IMG/VR virus record: IMGVR_UViG_3300035703_000142
Coordinates: 1-47,504 of that record
Direction: 5' to 3' (one strand)
Origin: a virus
DNA length: 47,504 nt
Below are positions 29,556-38,398 of this stretch, piece by piece. A program made the translations under genes and the position numbers. The notes under the pieces are model-generated. The model saw only the letters and a program-made list of their open reading frames with translations, was not told the DNA's origin and ran no database searches. Within the stretch, counting starts at the first letter, position 1; each line of letters opens with the position of its first letter.

Positions 29556-30085
29556 TGGCCCCCACCCTCGTCTCCACCCTCGGCAGCGCCTCGGCCAACA
29601 GCTACCAACCGGTGGCCGACGCCACCACCTACTTCGCCAACACGCTGTTCGAGGCGCAGTGGACGGCCCTCAGCGCCGACACCAAAGCCCAAGCGCTAAT
29701 TACCGCCTGCCGCTGGCTCGAAACCCTGAGCTACACCGGCGCCCGCGTCTCAACCACCCAAGCCCTGCAGTGGCCCCGCGAAGCCACCAGCTCCAGCGGC
29801 ACCACCAACGACGGCACCTCGATCCCCAAAGAAATCCTCAACGCCCAGGCCGAACTCGCCCTCGCCCTCGCCACAACCCCGACCGCGATGACGGGCGCCC
29901 TCGGCTCCACCAACACCTACGGCGCCACCAAGCGCGAAAAGCTCGACGCCCTCGAGGTCGAATACTTCGCCCCATGGGCCCCCGACACCGGCGGCCTCCT
30001 CACCCGCTTCCGCTGGCTCCGCCCCATGCTCAGCACCTGGCTCACCAACTCCTCCCCCCAACTCGTTGAGAGGGTCCGCTCGTGA
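29555..30085 (+). CDS. Head-tail connector protein
   Basis: A 176-residue protein. The N-terminus has TLVSTLGSASANSYQPVADA, TTYFANTLFEAQWTALSADT and ALITACRWLETLSYTGARVS, then LQWPREATSSSG. This is the layout of the small DnaT-like/gp6-type head-tail adaptors of siphophages (a helical bundle ring below the portal). It starts four genes of neck type. The exact family is from memory. Confidence 0.75.
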   Translation: MAPTLVSTLGSASANSYQPVADATTYFANTLFEAQWTALSADTKAQALITACRWLETLSYTGARVSTTQALQWPREATSSSGTTNDGTSIPKEILNAQAELALALATTPTAMTGALGSTNTYGATKREKLDALEVEYFAPWAPDTGGLLTRFRWLRPMLSTWLTNSSPQLVERVRS

Positions 30086-30459
30086 GCCAAATCGACACCA
30101 CCTTCAGCGGCCTGCCCGGTCCCCTCCTGAAGAAGTGGGGCCGCACCGTCACCTTCCTCAAGGCCAGCAGCACCCCCACGTACAACACCACCACCGGCAA
30201 CGTCACTCTCAGCACCACCTCGTTTACCTGCAAGGCCGTCATCACCCGCGTCCAAGCCGAAGAAGCCAACGGCCTCCTGCGCACTACCGACTACAAACTC
30301 CTCCTCGATCCCGACCAGATCGGCGGTAACTACATCACCACCAACGACAGCTTCAGCTTCACTCGCGGCAACCGCACGATCCGAGCAAAGGTCATCGACG
30401 TCACCACCCTCGAGGGCGACGCACCCGTCATGTACCTCGCGTTCGTCCGCCCCGAGTAG
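30082..30459 (+). CDS. Head closure / stopper protein
   Basis: A 125-residue beta-rich protein: FSGLPGPLLKKWGRTVTFLK, CKAVITRVQAEEANGLLRTT, DYKLLLDPDQIGG and RTIRAKVIDVTTLEGDAPVM with YLAFVRPE at the end. The size, strand content and position after the connector match the head-closure proteins (gp16-SPP1/gpFII role). It overlaps its neighbour by four bases. Confidence 0.7.
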   Translation: MSQIDTTFSGLPGPLLKKWGRTVTFLKASSTPTYNTTTGNVTLSTTSFTCKAVITRVQAEEANGLLRTTDYKLLLDPDQIGGNYITTNDSFSFTRGNRTIRAKVIDVTTLEGDAPVMYLAFVRPE

Positions 30460-30461
30460 CC

Positions 30462-30920
30462 ATGGCCAAGCCGTTCAGCCGCCTGATCAAGGATGTCCTC
30501 CACGCCGGCGGTGAGATCGCCCGCCTGTCCACCACCCAACTCGCGCACGAGGTCCAAGACGCGAGCCCCTACTGGGACGGCTACTTCGCGAACGAGTGGG
30601 TCGTCCGCGCCGGCGACGTCGACATCCCCGCCTCCCTAAAGGGCGCCGACCCGAGCCCCGAACCCCAAATCCGCGACATCACCTACGCCAAGGTCCCCGA
30701 GCCCAAAAAGGTCGGCAACGCCTTCGTTTACACCATCGGCAACCAGATGGAGTACCGCCTCCGCGCGATGGACATCGAGCCCGGTCGTAACGCCGAGGGC
30801 AACGCTCGCAACTACGTCCCCAAGGGGTGGTTCGAGACCTACAACCAGGGCGGCGAGCAGCTGCGGGTCCTGCAGCAATCCACCAACCGCGTCATGCGCG
30901 CCCTCGGCTTCGGCAAATGA
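30462..30920 (+). CDS. Neck/tail-completion protein (HK97 gp10-like position)
   Basis: 152 residues: helical N-terminus PFSRLIKDVLHAGGEIARLS, a strand-rich centre with SPYWDGYFANEWVVR, and AKVPEPKKVGNAFVYTIGNQ with MEYRLRAMDIEPGR. The pattern SPYWDGYFANxWVV then IGNxxEYxxRxxD is that of the gp10-type neck proteins which anchor the tail. It couples to the next gene by ATGA. Confidence 0.75.
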   Translation: MAKPFSRLIKDVLHAGGEIARLSTTQLAHEVQDASPYWDGYFANEWVVRAGDVDIPASLKGADPSPEPQIRDITYAKVPEPKKVGNAFVYTIGNQMEYRLRAMDIEPGRNAEGNARNYVPKGWFETYNQGGEQLRVLQQSTNRVMRALGFGK

Positions 30921-31348
30921 CCCTCCAATCCATCCGCGCCTTCTACGAAGCGCCCCTCATCACCGCCTACGGCGCCCTCACCCCCGCCGTCCCCGTCTAC
31001 GTCGACAACCAACCGGTCCCCGAGTTCGACGCCCTCAGTGAATACGTCCTCCTCCGCCTGAGCTTCGGCCGCATCACCGAGCCCACCCTCGCCGACACCG
31101 CCATCTGGCACCGCGGCTCCCTCGTTGTTGAGTGCTACAACGCCAAAGGCGTCGGTCCCGGCCGCGGTCAAGTCCTCATCGAAACCGCGATCACCGTCTT
31201 CAACGGAATGAACGCCACGAGCTCCACCGCCGTCAACGGAGTGCGCGGCAGCGTCGGCGGAATCGTCGGCCCCTCGTACTTTGCACTCGACGGTCAACCT
31301 CACTACTTAACCCGCCTCAGTGTTCCCTTCCAAGCGCGAGTTATCTAA
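30917..31348 (+). CDS. Tail terminator protein
   Basis: ATG 30917 overlaps the previous stop (ATGA), giving 143 residues. MTLQSIRAFYEAPLITAYGA, VPVYVDNQPVPEFDALSEYV, LVVECYNAKGVGPGRGQVLI and YLTRLSVPFQARVI follow the small alpha/beta fold of gpU/minor tail terminators. Position after the neck protein and before the major tail gene agrees. It caps the tail tube and stops polymerisation. Confidence 0.75.
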   Translation: MTLQSIRAFYEAPLITAYGALTPAVPVYVDNQPVPEFDALSEYVLLRLSFGRITEPTLADTAIWHRGSLVVECYNAKGVGPGRGQVLIETAITVFNGMNATSSTAVNGVRGSVGGIVGPSYFALDGQPHYLTRLSVPFQARVI

Positions 31349-31444
31349 GTAGCAAGGTAACCGCGCGTTAGCGTGACTACAGCCGGGCTGTGCCCGTCGT
31401 GCCCCCACACAGCGCCCCCACCTGCTGTTCATTAGGCACCAATC

Positions 31445-32215
31445 ATGACCGCGACCGTTATTACGGGAACGTCTGGCGCGTTTTACTACAAGCCCGCCGG
31501 CACCATCGGCACGTTCGGCGAATCGGGCGTCAACCCAACCACTGACACCATCACGGTTCAGACCTACCTGGGCTTCCAGGTCGGCGACCCCGTGAAGTTC
31601 AGTGTGGCCAACAGCGCAGGCGCCAGCCCGACCGGCACCCTGCCCGCCGGCATCAGTGCCGGCACCACGTACTACGTGATCTCCTACACCGCCTCCAACG
31701 GCGCCCTGCAGGTATCCGCCACCGACGGTGGCGCCGTCATCAGCATCAGCGACGACGGCAGCGCCACCGGCAACAACTACTTCCAAGTCGCCTACGCGGC
31801 CTACGAAGCAGTCGGCCAAGTCCGCGAGTGGCAGTTTGAGATCACCCGCACCGAGATCGACGTCACCACCATCGGCCAACAGGCCGGTTCCCAGGCGCCG
31901 TTCCGCAGCTACGTGGCCGGCTTCGCCGAGGGCACAGGTTCCACCACCGTGTACTTCACCTCGGACGACGAGAACTTCGCCAACCGGATGATCAACGACA
32001 TCATCCAGCGCGTCCAAACCGGCGCCTTCGTGAAGCTTTACATCGACCGCGTGTTCTCTGGCGGCACCGTCAGCGACACGCTGAGCCGCTACCTCGAAAT
32101 GCCCGTGGTGCTGACCAGCGCCAGCCTGACCGTGAACCCCGACGACGCCATCGCCGTCGCGGTGAACTTCCGTCCCAGCTCCTCCCCCACCTTCGACCTC
32201 GTCACCACCGCGTGA
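31445..32215 (+). CDS. Major tail tube protein with inserted beta domain
   Basis: A 256-residue protein. Residues about 30-118 form an inserted module (TITVQTYLGFQVGDPVKFSV, GTLPAGISAGTTYYVISYTA, SVTDGG-like VSATDGGAVISI). The tube fold resumes with VREWQFEITRTEIDVTTIGQ and SYVAGFAEGTGSTTVYFTSD, then beta strands to the end. The REWQFEITR...FRSYVAGFAEGTGS block recurs in two later proteins (42016 and 42450). It should form the tail tube rings. Confidence 0.88.
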   Translation: MTATVITGTSGAFYYKPAGTIGTFGESGVNPTTDTITVQTYLGFQVGDPVKFSVANSAGASPTGTLPAGISAGTTYYVISYTASNGALQVSATDGGAVISISDDGSATGNNYFQVAYAAYEAVGQVREWQFEITRTEIDVTTIGQQAGSQAPFRSYVAGFAEGTGSTTVYFTSDDENFANRMINDIIQRVQTGAFVKLYIDRVFSGGTVSDTLSRYLEMPVVLTSASLTVNPDDAIAVAVNFRPSSSPTFDLVTTA

Positions 32216-32236
32216 CGAGCCCCCTCGAAGCCAACC

Positions 32237-32260
32237 GCCCCCGCTCTGCGGGGGCTTTTT
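32237..32260 (+). terminator. Terminator after tail tube gene
   Basis: GCCCCCGC (32237-32244) pairs with GCGGGGGC (32248-32255) around loop TCT, then TTTTT (32256-32260). Confidence 0.92.
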
Positions 32261-32286
32261 GCTGCGTAGTTGCGTACTACTAGAAT
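32259..32286 (+). promoter_or_regulatory. Promoter with dyad spacer before tail chaperone
   Basis: TTGCTG (32259-32264), a 16-base spacer, TAGAAT (32281-32286). The spacer holds GTAGT/ACTAC arms (32266-32280), the same half-sites as the other operators. A second relative (GTACGTGACTGCGTAGTT, 32293-32310) abuts the ATG at 32311, leaving a very short leader with no Shine-Dalgarno site. Confidence 0.65.
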
Positions 32287-32310
32287 CCGTATGTACGTGA
32301 CTGCGTAGTT

Positions 32311-32667
32311 ATGCCCTCGGTCAATTCCGGCCGCGCCATTGACCGCCTGTTGAAGGCCGCCGACCGTCGCCTCATCAAAAAGTCCGTCACCCTCGGCAAC
32401 GGCGACGTCTTCGAGTTCCACCACTACCGCCTCGTGATGGCGGAGCGTGAGCGCGCCCAGAAAGACGCCGGCAGCGACGACGCCAACGCCTTCGCCCTCC
32501 AACTCCTCGTCCTCAAAGCCCTCGACGAGAACGGCCAGCGCCTCTTCAGCAGCGGCGACATCGCCGTGCTCAAGAACGAAGTCGACGACGGCGACCTCCA
32601 AAAGCTGATGCTCGCGCTCCTGCAGGAGGCCGAAGAACCCCTCGACCCCAAAAGCGCTAAAGGCTGA
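32311..32667 (+). CDS. Tail assembly chaperone, short form (G-like)
   Basis: A 118-residue protein: MPSVNSGRAIDRLLKAADRR, KSVTLGNGDVFEFHHYRLVM, ERERAQKDAG and KALDENGQRLFSSGDIAVLK with ALLQEAEEPLDPKSAKG. Tail assembly chaperones lie between the tube and tape-measure genes and bind the tape measure while the tube grows. The reading frame closes at TGA 32665-32667, but a second frame continues (see 32609-32845). Confidence 0.82.
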   Translation: MPSVNSGRAIDRLLKAADRRLIKKSVTLGNGDVFEFHHYRLVMAERERAQKDAGSDDANAFALQLLVLKALDENGQRLFSSGDIAVLKNEVDDGDLQKLMLALLQEAEEPLDPKSAKG

Positions 32668-32845
32668 GCTCGCCAAGGACAACTGGCTACTGCTCCAATT
32701 CGGCGTCGCCAAAGAACTCGGCATGACCCTGGCTGCGCTACGCGCAGCCATGACGCCTGAAGAAGTGATCGGTTGGAGCTGCTACTTCGGCGTCTTGAAC
32801 GACGAGCAGCAGCGCGAGATCGAGAAAGCGAAGCGCAGGAGGTAG
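32609..32845 (+). CDS. Frameshift extension of tail chaperone (G-T like)
   Basis: The frame one base ahead is open from 32609 and encodes ALKAELAKDNWLLLQFGVAK, ELGMTLAALRAAMTPEEVIG and WSCYFGVLNDEQQ, ending at TAG 32843. This is the usual content of the second chaperone segment (L-x-L-A-x-x-L-G, then a-x-M-T-x-E-E-x-x-x-W-x-x-Y). It has no convincing own start. The overlap contains CCC AAA A (32647-32653), where Pro-tRNA (CCC to CCA) or Lys-tRNA (AAA to AAA) could slip +1. The fusion would be 177 residues. A -2 shift or sequencing error is less likely. Confidence 0.75.
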   Translation, partial: CSRSCRRPKNPSTPKALKAELAKDNWLLLQFGVAKELGMTLAALRAAMTPEEVIGWSCYFGVLNDEQQREIEKAKRRR

Positions 32846-32860
32846 GCCCACACGCCTACC
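32841..32860. promoter_or_regulatory. Dyad at end of frameshift product
   Basis: GGTAGGC (32841-32847) and GCCTACC (32854-32860) with a 6-base gap. It spans the TAG stop and precedes TAAACTGG (32861-32868), which recurs before the fibre gene (43323-43330). Confidence 0.45.
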
Positions 32861-32893
32861 TAAACTGGCTGTACGTGATCAGGTCGGCGCGCC

Positions 32894-35800
32894 TTGGCCA
32901 ACTACGACGCCAATATCAAGGTCAGCGCCGACACTAAGCAGGCTGAAAGTGCTGTCAGTCGCTTAGAGAGAACCCTCAACAAGCTGAGCGACTTTACGTT
33001 CAGCCTAAACAGCAGAGATATTGGCCGCCAAGTTAATCAGGTCGGCCAACAATTACGCGGCATCGCCGAACGCGGCGCCGTCGGCGGCCTCACCCTCGCA
33101 GCCGGCAAAGCCACCGCCGCACTCAGCGTTCTTGGCAGCAAGCTCGGCGTCGTTGGCGGCCTCGCCGCAACCGCCGGCGCGACTATCAACAACGCCCTCG
33201 GCGGAGTTCCCGCCGTCGTCACTGACATCCTGAACCAGCTGGGTCACGTACCCGAAGCGTTCGGACTCGCAGCGGTCGCCGCGCTGGCGTTCGCCCCACA
33301 GATCACAAAAGCGGCCGCCAGCGCCGTCGGTCTCGGCGCCGCCATCGACAAGGCCGTCGGCACCACGGCCCGCCAAAAGATCGCCGAGCTCACCGGCGGT
33401 GTCGGCGCCCTTCGGCAAGAGATCGAGGCGGTCAACACCAGCTTCGCCGACCTGATCTCGGGCAGCACCCTCAATGAGCTCAACGCCCAGCTGCGCGACG
33501 CGGTCACCCAAAGCGGTGCCTTCCACTCCTCGACCCTCGACGCCGTAACGGCCGCCGAGCAACTCGTCGCCGTCCAGCGCGAGCAAGCCTCCGAGCAGAA
33601 GGCGATCAACGACCTGATCCGCCAGGCACAGGGCCTGCAGCCCAAAGACGTCCGCGACGCGGAGGTCGCACGTCGCGTATCCGCGTTGAAGTCCCGCGAG
33701 CTGCAGCAGCGCAGGGACGCCCAACTGCAGAACCAGATCAACGCCGAACTCGCCGAATACGAGCGCCTCTCCGCCGAGGTAGCGGCCCAAACCAAGCGTT
33801 GGGCGGACAACCTCGACCGCATCGCGCGCTCCAGCCGCTCCGGCGTCCTCGGCAGCACCTCCCAGCTCCGCACCCGCATCCAGCAGTTCCGCGAGGACCG
33901 CAACAGCGCCGAGATCGCCCGCCAGCGCAACGCCGAGATCCAGGCCCTCGAAGCCCGCCAGCGCGGCACCAACTACAACCTGAACCAAGTGCCCGCTCGC
34001 GGGGAGCTGTTCCCCGGCGGCAACACGATGACCGCCTCGCCCCAGTACCGGGCGATGCTCAACGCCCAGGCGCAAATGCGCCAGGCGGCCACCAGCGCCC
34101 TCGTCCAATCCGAGCGCACCCTCCTCGGCTTCCAGGCCCAGACCCTGCGCACCGAGAAAGAAATCACCTCCGCCAAGCTCGAGCAGGCCGCGGTCGACCA
34201 GCGCAGCATCGCGATCGCCCGCGAGCGCAACAAAGTCCTCCTCGATCAATACCGCGCCGAGCAGCGCGTCGCCTCCGGCACACTTGATCGGGCCAGCCGC
34301 GTCGCCGACCTCCGCCGCCGCAGGGAAGTCGCCAAGGAAAACGCAGCCGGCTACGAGAACCTCGCCCTCGGCGTCGGCTTCCCGCTCCTCTTCGGCGGCG
34401 GCCCCGGCAGCATCCTCGGCGCGGCCGGCGGCTCCTTCATCGGCAGCGGCTTCGGCGGCCAAATCTTCGGCGGCGCCATCGGCCAAGCCATCGACCAATT
34501 CGCTCAATCCGCCATCGAGCTGGGCAAGGCCCTTGACTCCCCCACCGAAGCGTTCGACACCCTCAAGGAGCGCTCACTCATCTCGAGCCGCGAGCTCGAG
34601 AAACTGGGTGACAAGCTGCAAAAGGCCGGCTTCGCCGCCTCCGCCAGCGCCCTGGCCCAACAGGACGTCACCAACCAGCTCGGTTCTGACGGCGTCCGCA
34701 ACCTCCGCGAGCTTGCCGCCGCCTCCGACGAGTTCAACCGCTCCCTCGCGGCGCTGACCGCCCAAATCCAGGCCGCCCTCGCCGGCCCCCTCAAGGGCTT
34801 CGTCCAAAACATCGCCGACCTCGCAAGCCGCAACGCCCAGCGCGGCAGCGGCACATCTGTCCGCGGCAATCTCTCCGGCCCCAACCAGGCCAACTTCGAT
34901 CGCGACGTCAGCCGCGCCATCGAGCAGGTCGTCGCCAACCGCTTCGGGGTTCGCGGCACCAACTCCCGCAGCCCCACAGCCTCCATCAACTACCTCTCGA
35001 GCCTCGACCCCGAGAAGCTGCAGGCGATCCTCGACCGCTACGGCCCGCTGCAGGTCGGCGTCGAGGTCAAACTCACGCCCGAGCAGGTCCGCGAACAACT
35101 GCTCACGACCCTCGGCAAACAGATGGAGGCCATCGACCTGTCCCGCGGGCTGGTGCAGCAGGTCCGCGAGCGCGCCCGCGCCCAGGAAGACCTCGACCTC
35201 CAGCGCGCCGACCTCCTCCAACAACAAGAGCGTGCCCTCGGCGACCTCCGCCTCTCCATCGAACAGCGCGTCCAGGACATCCGCCTGGCCAACATCCAGC
35301 GCGAGAACGAACTCCTCGACGTCCAGGCCCAAATCCGCCTCCAGTCCCTCAAGAACAGCAACCTCGGCCTCCGCAACGGCTTCACCAACGACCAAGTCAG
35401 CGGCGCCGCCAACGCCGTCGCCGACTACCTCGAAGCCGAACTCCAAACCGCCAACGACGCCGCCAAGATCAAGCGCGACGCCGCCCTCGAGGTCCAACGC
35501 CTCGACATCGAAACCGAGCGCTTCAAGATCCAGGTCGCCACCCAAGTGGCCCGAATGAACCAGGACAGCGCCAAGCAGGTCGCCTCAATCCAGCGCAACG
35601 TTCTCCGCCAGAACCAGGACCAAGACACCCGCCGCTTCGAGCTAGAAAAGCAGATAGCGCGGATAAAACTAGAGATTCTTGCTGACGAGCTAGCCGTAGC
35701 TACCAGAGATTTAAGCGCCCCGGAGGAACTCCGAATAGCCGCGAAGCAAACATACGACGCTGTCAAGGGCGAGATTACTAAACTCGCCAACTACAAACCT

Positions 35801-37162
35801 CCTACTGCACTTAAGTTCAACGGCGCCGGCATTGGCTCCGGTGGCGCTGACACCAGCGGCATCACTACGGCCAACGCAAAAGCCGTCGAGCTCATCAACA
35901 ACATCCTCGCCGCCCGTCAGGGTTTACTCGATCTTGCGCAAGCCGGCGATTGGGCCGCCTTAGCGCAGCGCCTCGAGGCGGGCTTAACCAAACCCCTCGA
36001 GACCGCAGTCAGCGACGCCCAGCTTTTGTGGGGTGAGCTGTCGACTGCTCCGATGAACGCGTCAGTCGGCGCTCTCAGCAAAGGACTCGAGCTCGATCAG
36101 CTCCTCACGCAACTAGACGAGCTCAAGGCAAAAATCCCTGCAGGTCGCAAAGATATTCAAGACCTGCTGCAGACCTACGCCAACGAAATCCCATTCCTGT
36201 ATCAGCAGAACCAAGAGCTATCCATCAGCAACGAGATAAGCAAGAATTTACGCGATACCTATAGCGAGCTACAAGCCGAACTCGAGGCGATATCTACACC
36301 GTATGGCGAGCTGACAAGCGTACAGGAAGTGCGCAATAGGCTCCTGCGGGAGGGAATCAGTCTGGAAAGCGAGTACGCCCAGGAGTTAGTGCAGCAGGCC
36401 CAAGCAGTAGACGCCCTAAAGAGTCAGATTCGTCTTGCAACCGAGCTCCAGTCGGTATGGAAGGGCGTAGGAGACGCGATTGGCGATTCGCTTACTAAAG
36501 GAATTGCCGACATGGTTGTCGGCACCAGATCAGCAAAACAGATATTTGCCGACTTCTTGCAGTCTGTTGGTCAGACCCTGTCGCAAGCCGCTTCACAGAT
36601 GATCGCTACGTATGTTGCGATCGGAATCGCAAAGTTGTTTGCAGGCTTAGGCTCTGCCGGTTCATCGGCTGGAGGCACAGCGCCTCAAATCAACATCGGA
36701 CCATCCGGTCCGCTTTTGGGGGGTTTTCCAATGGCGGCCAAGGGAGCGTACAGCGACGGTTACTCAACCCACTTTGCCAACGGCGGTTTAGTGACCTCAC
36801 CAACGATGTTTAGGTTCAAAGATGGCGGAAACGTCGAAACAGGCGTGATGGGTGAGGCCGGGCCCGAGGCGATCATGCCTCTGCGTCGTGGTTCAAACGG
36901 ACGCCTCGGCGTTGACGCCACCGGACTACGAGACGCGATGGGTTCCGCTCCCGGTGCATCGACAAACACAACGGTCCTCAACATGAGCTTCCAGACCACC
37001 AACATCGGAGGGGTTGAATACGTCAGCCGCGACCAACTCGAGGCCGCAATGGCAGCCACCCGCCGTCAAGCGGCCAGCGACGGAGCTAAACGAGGCATGT
37101 CAATGACCCTCGATAAGCTGCAACAAAGCCCCCGCACTCGTAACCGCGTCGGACTCCGCTAA
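32894..37162 (+). CDS. Tail tape measure protein
   Basis: A 1422-residue protein from TTG 32894; its size fixes tail length (roughly 0.15 nm per residue, about 210 nm). It has an N-terminal coiled coil (KQAESAVSRLERTLNKLSDF), hydrophobic glycine-rich stretches (about residues 60-150 and 490-545, VGFPLLFGGGPGSILGAAGG) and long heptad helices. The C-terminal part contains FRFKDGGNVETGVMGEAGPE, the GEAGPEAIMPL motif seen in lambda gpH-like tape measures. The part from about 35640 to 36800 is more A/T rich. No peptidase or lysozyme motif was seen. Confidence 0.95.
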   Translation: MANYDANIKVSADTKQAESAVSRLERTLNKLSDFTFSLNSRDIGRQVNQVGQQLRGIAERGAVGGLTLAAGKATAALSVLGSKLGVVGGLAATAGATINNALGGVPAVVTDILNQLGHVPEAFGLAAVAALAFAPQITKAAASAVGLGAAIDKAVGTTARQKIAELTGGVGALRQEIEAVNTSFADLISGSTLNELNAQLRDAVTQSGAFHSSTLDAVTAAEQLVAVQREQASEQKAINDLIRQAQGLQPKDVRDAEVARRVSALKSRELQQRRDAQLQNQINAELAEYERLSAEVAAQTKRWADNLDRIARSSRSGVLGSTSQLRTRIQQFREDRNSAEIARQRNAEIQALEARQRGTNYNLNQVPARGELFPGGNTMTASPQYRAMLNAQAQMRQAATSALVQSERTLLGFQAQTLRTEKEITSAKLEQAAVDQRSIAIARERNKVLLDQYRAEQRVASGTLDRASRVADLRRRREVAKENAAGYENLALGVGFPLLFGGGPGSILGAAGGSFIGSGFGGQIFGGAIGQAIDQFAQSAIELGKALDSPTEAFDTLKERSLISSRELEKLGDKLQKAGFAASASALAQQDVTNQLGSDGVRNLRELAAASDEFNRSLAALTAQIQAALAGPLKGFVQNIADLASRNAQRGSGTSVRGNLSGPNQANFDRDVSRAIEQVVANRFGVRGTNSRSPTASINYLSSLDPEKLQAILDRYGPLQVGVEVKLTPEQVREQLLTTLGKQMEAIDLSRGLVQQVRERARAQEDLDLQRADLLQQQERALGDLRLSIEQRVQDIRLANIQRENELLDVQAQIRLQSLKNSNLGLRNGFTNDQVSGAANAVADYLEAELQTANDAAKIKRDAALEVQRLDIETERFKIQVATQVARMNQDSAKQVASIQRNVLRQNQDQDTRRFELEKQIARIKLEILADELAVATRDLSAPEELRIAAKQTYDAVKGEITKLANYKPPTALKFNGAGIGSGGADTSGITTANAKAVELINNILAARQGLLDLAQAGDWAALAQRLEAGLTKPLETAVSDAQLLWGELSTAPMNASVGALSKGLELDQLLTQLDELKAKIPAGRKDIQDLLQTYANEIPFLYQQNQELSISNEISKNLRDTYSELQAELEAISTPYGELTSVQEVRNRLLREGISLESEYAQELVQQAQAVDALKSQIRLATELQSVWKGVGDAIGDSLTKGIADMVVGTRSAKQIFADFLQSVGQTLSQAASQMIATYVAIGIAKLFAGLGSAGSSAGGTAPQINIGPSGPLLGGFPMAAKGAYSDGYSTHFANGGLVTSPTMFRFKDGGNVETGVMGEAGPEAIMPLRRGSNGRLGVDATGLRDAMGSAPGASTNTTVLNMSFQTTNIGGVEYVSRDQLEAAMAATRRQAASDGAKRGMSMTLDKLQQSPRTRNRVGLR

Positions 37163-37551
37163 TGGCCGCCCAATTCCCCGGCATCAAGCCCTCCGAACGC
37201 AGCTTCAGCGTCGGCCAATACCCAACTAAGACCTACCGCGCCCTCTCCGGCGCCACTGTCAAGCGCTCCTTCGGCAACCGCGCCTACGGCTACGAGATCC
37301 AACTCGCCTTCAACAACATCACCGACGCGGTCACCACCCAACTCCTCACCCACTACGACAGCACCTACGGCGGCCTAGACCGCTTCACCCTCCCCTCGGA
37401 ACTCTTCGCCGGCATGTCCAGCTCGCTGACGGCCAAGATCCAGTCCCCCACCCAAATCAAGTGGGAGTACAGCAAACCCCCCGAGGTCAAATCAGTCCAT
37501 CCCGGCCTCAGCAGCGTGACGATCACCCTCACCGGTGAGCTCGATTACTGA
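37162..37551 (+). CDS. Minor tail protein, lambda gpM-like position
   Basis: 129 residues. MAAQFPGIKPSERSFSVGQY, PTKTYRALSGATVKRSFGNR and SFGNRAYGYEIQLAFNN, then YGGLDRFTLPSELFAGMSSS and SKPPEVKSVHPGLSSVTITL. Beta-rich; the order tape measure, this gene, then a DUF1833-like gene and a P60-like gene is that of the lambda M-L-K block. It forms part of the distal tail. Confidence 0.75.
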   Translation: MAAQFPGIKPSERSFSVGQYPTKTYRALSGATVKRSFGNRAYGYEIQLAFNNITDAVTTQLLTHYDSTYGGLDRFTLPSELFAGMSSSLTAKIQSPTQIKWEYSKPPEVKSVHPGLSSVTITLTGELDY

Positions 37552-38015
37552 TGACCAACATCCGCATCGCGCAGTATTTCAAGCTGACAGCCTCCGGCGG
37601 CCAGACCTACCGCTACCAGAACTACTTCGTCGGCCAGTCCAGCTCCTACCTCAGCGAGTCCTACACCTTCGCCCCCTTCCGCGCCGATGGTGCCCTCGCC
37701 TCCCTTAACGGCGACAACGAAACCCTCCGCGTCCTGTTTCCCAACATCGAGGTGGCCATCCGCCTCGTCGAGGAAGCCAACGGCAACCGTCTCAGCGAAC
37801 TCACCCTCACCACCGCCTGGCTCAACACAAGCGAGCAGATCGTCACCACGCTGACCGATTACTACATCGGCATCGGCGCCAGCTACAGCGACTCCACCCT
37901 CGAGCTGCGCTTCCGCTCCGCTATCGACAGCGTCGGCAGTCAATTCCCCTCTCGCACGCTCACTCGCGACAACGTCGGTCCGCTGCCCCTCAACAGCGAG
38001 CTGTACCTCCGCTGA
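37551..38015 (+). CDS. Minor tail protein, gpL-like (DUF1833-type)
   Basis: 154 residues, beta-rich: MTNIRIAQYFKLTASGGQTY, YFVGQSSSYLSESYTFAPFR, then LNGDNETLRVLFPNIEVAIR and SELTLTTAWLNTSE. Strand-turn pattern and place in the M-L-K-like block support the role. No Cys cluster of lambda gpL is seen. It overlaps its neighbours by one base each (start/stop shared), indicating coupling. Confidence 0.7.
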   Translation: MTNIRIAQYFKLTASGGQTYRYQNYFVGQSSSYLSESYTFAPFRADGALASLNGDNETLRVLFPNIEVAIRLVEEANGNRLSELTLTTAWLNTSEQIVTTLTDYYIGIGASYSDSTLELRFRSAIDSVGSQFPSRTLTRDNVGPLPLNSELYLR

Positions 38016-38398
38016 TGTTCAACGACCTCATCGGACTTAAGCGCGCCTGGGCCGCCAAGCCCGGCGACGGCTCCGGCACGGTTGATTGCTGCCTCCTCGC
38101 CGCCGAAGTCCACCACCGCCTCGGTTACCACGACTACGCCCCCGACTTTGCCTGGGTCTTCGACACGTTCACCGACGAAACCTTCCCTCGCGTCTTGATG
38201 GTCCGCTGGCTCCTGGAAAACGGAACGCGCCTTAAGGAGCCACAACCCCACGCCGTAGTTCTTTTACCGGGACCGAGTGGGGGTGCAATGGGTACAGTTA
38301 TGGAGGACGGTCAGGTGCTGTTCATCAACGAAACAGCCGGCGTTGTTATCGCCCCGGTCCCCGCAACGATCGGCCACTACTTCCGCCTAAACAAATGA
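38015..38398 (+). CDS. NlpC/P60-like tail protein, catalytic His apparently lost
   Basis: 127 residues. The segment GSGTVDCCLLAAEVHHRLGY has the Asp-Cys pair typical of the P60 nucleophile. The later EPQPHAVVLLPGPSGGAMGT with VMEDGQVLFINETAGV aligns with the His-Val-Gly-hydrophobic segment of gpK, but Met replaces the expected His. The fold may be kept as a structural part of the tail tip, or His41/His42 or His113-type residues may serve instead. It is coupled to the tail-tip gene by ATGA. Confidence 0.7.
   Translation: MFNDLIGLKRAWAAKPGDGSGTVDCCLLAAEVHHRLGYHDYAPDFAWVFDTFTDETFPRVLMVRWLLENGTRLKEPQPHAVVLLPGPSGGAMGTVMEDGQVLFINETAGVVIAPVPATIGHYFRLNK

Noticed and set aside
33053-34507. Long minus-strand open frame opposite the tape measure
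   Set aside because: The same compositional shadow of a high-GC gene; no start site or domain.
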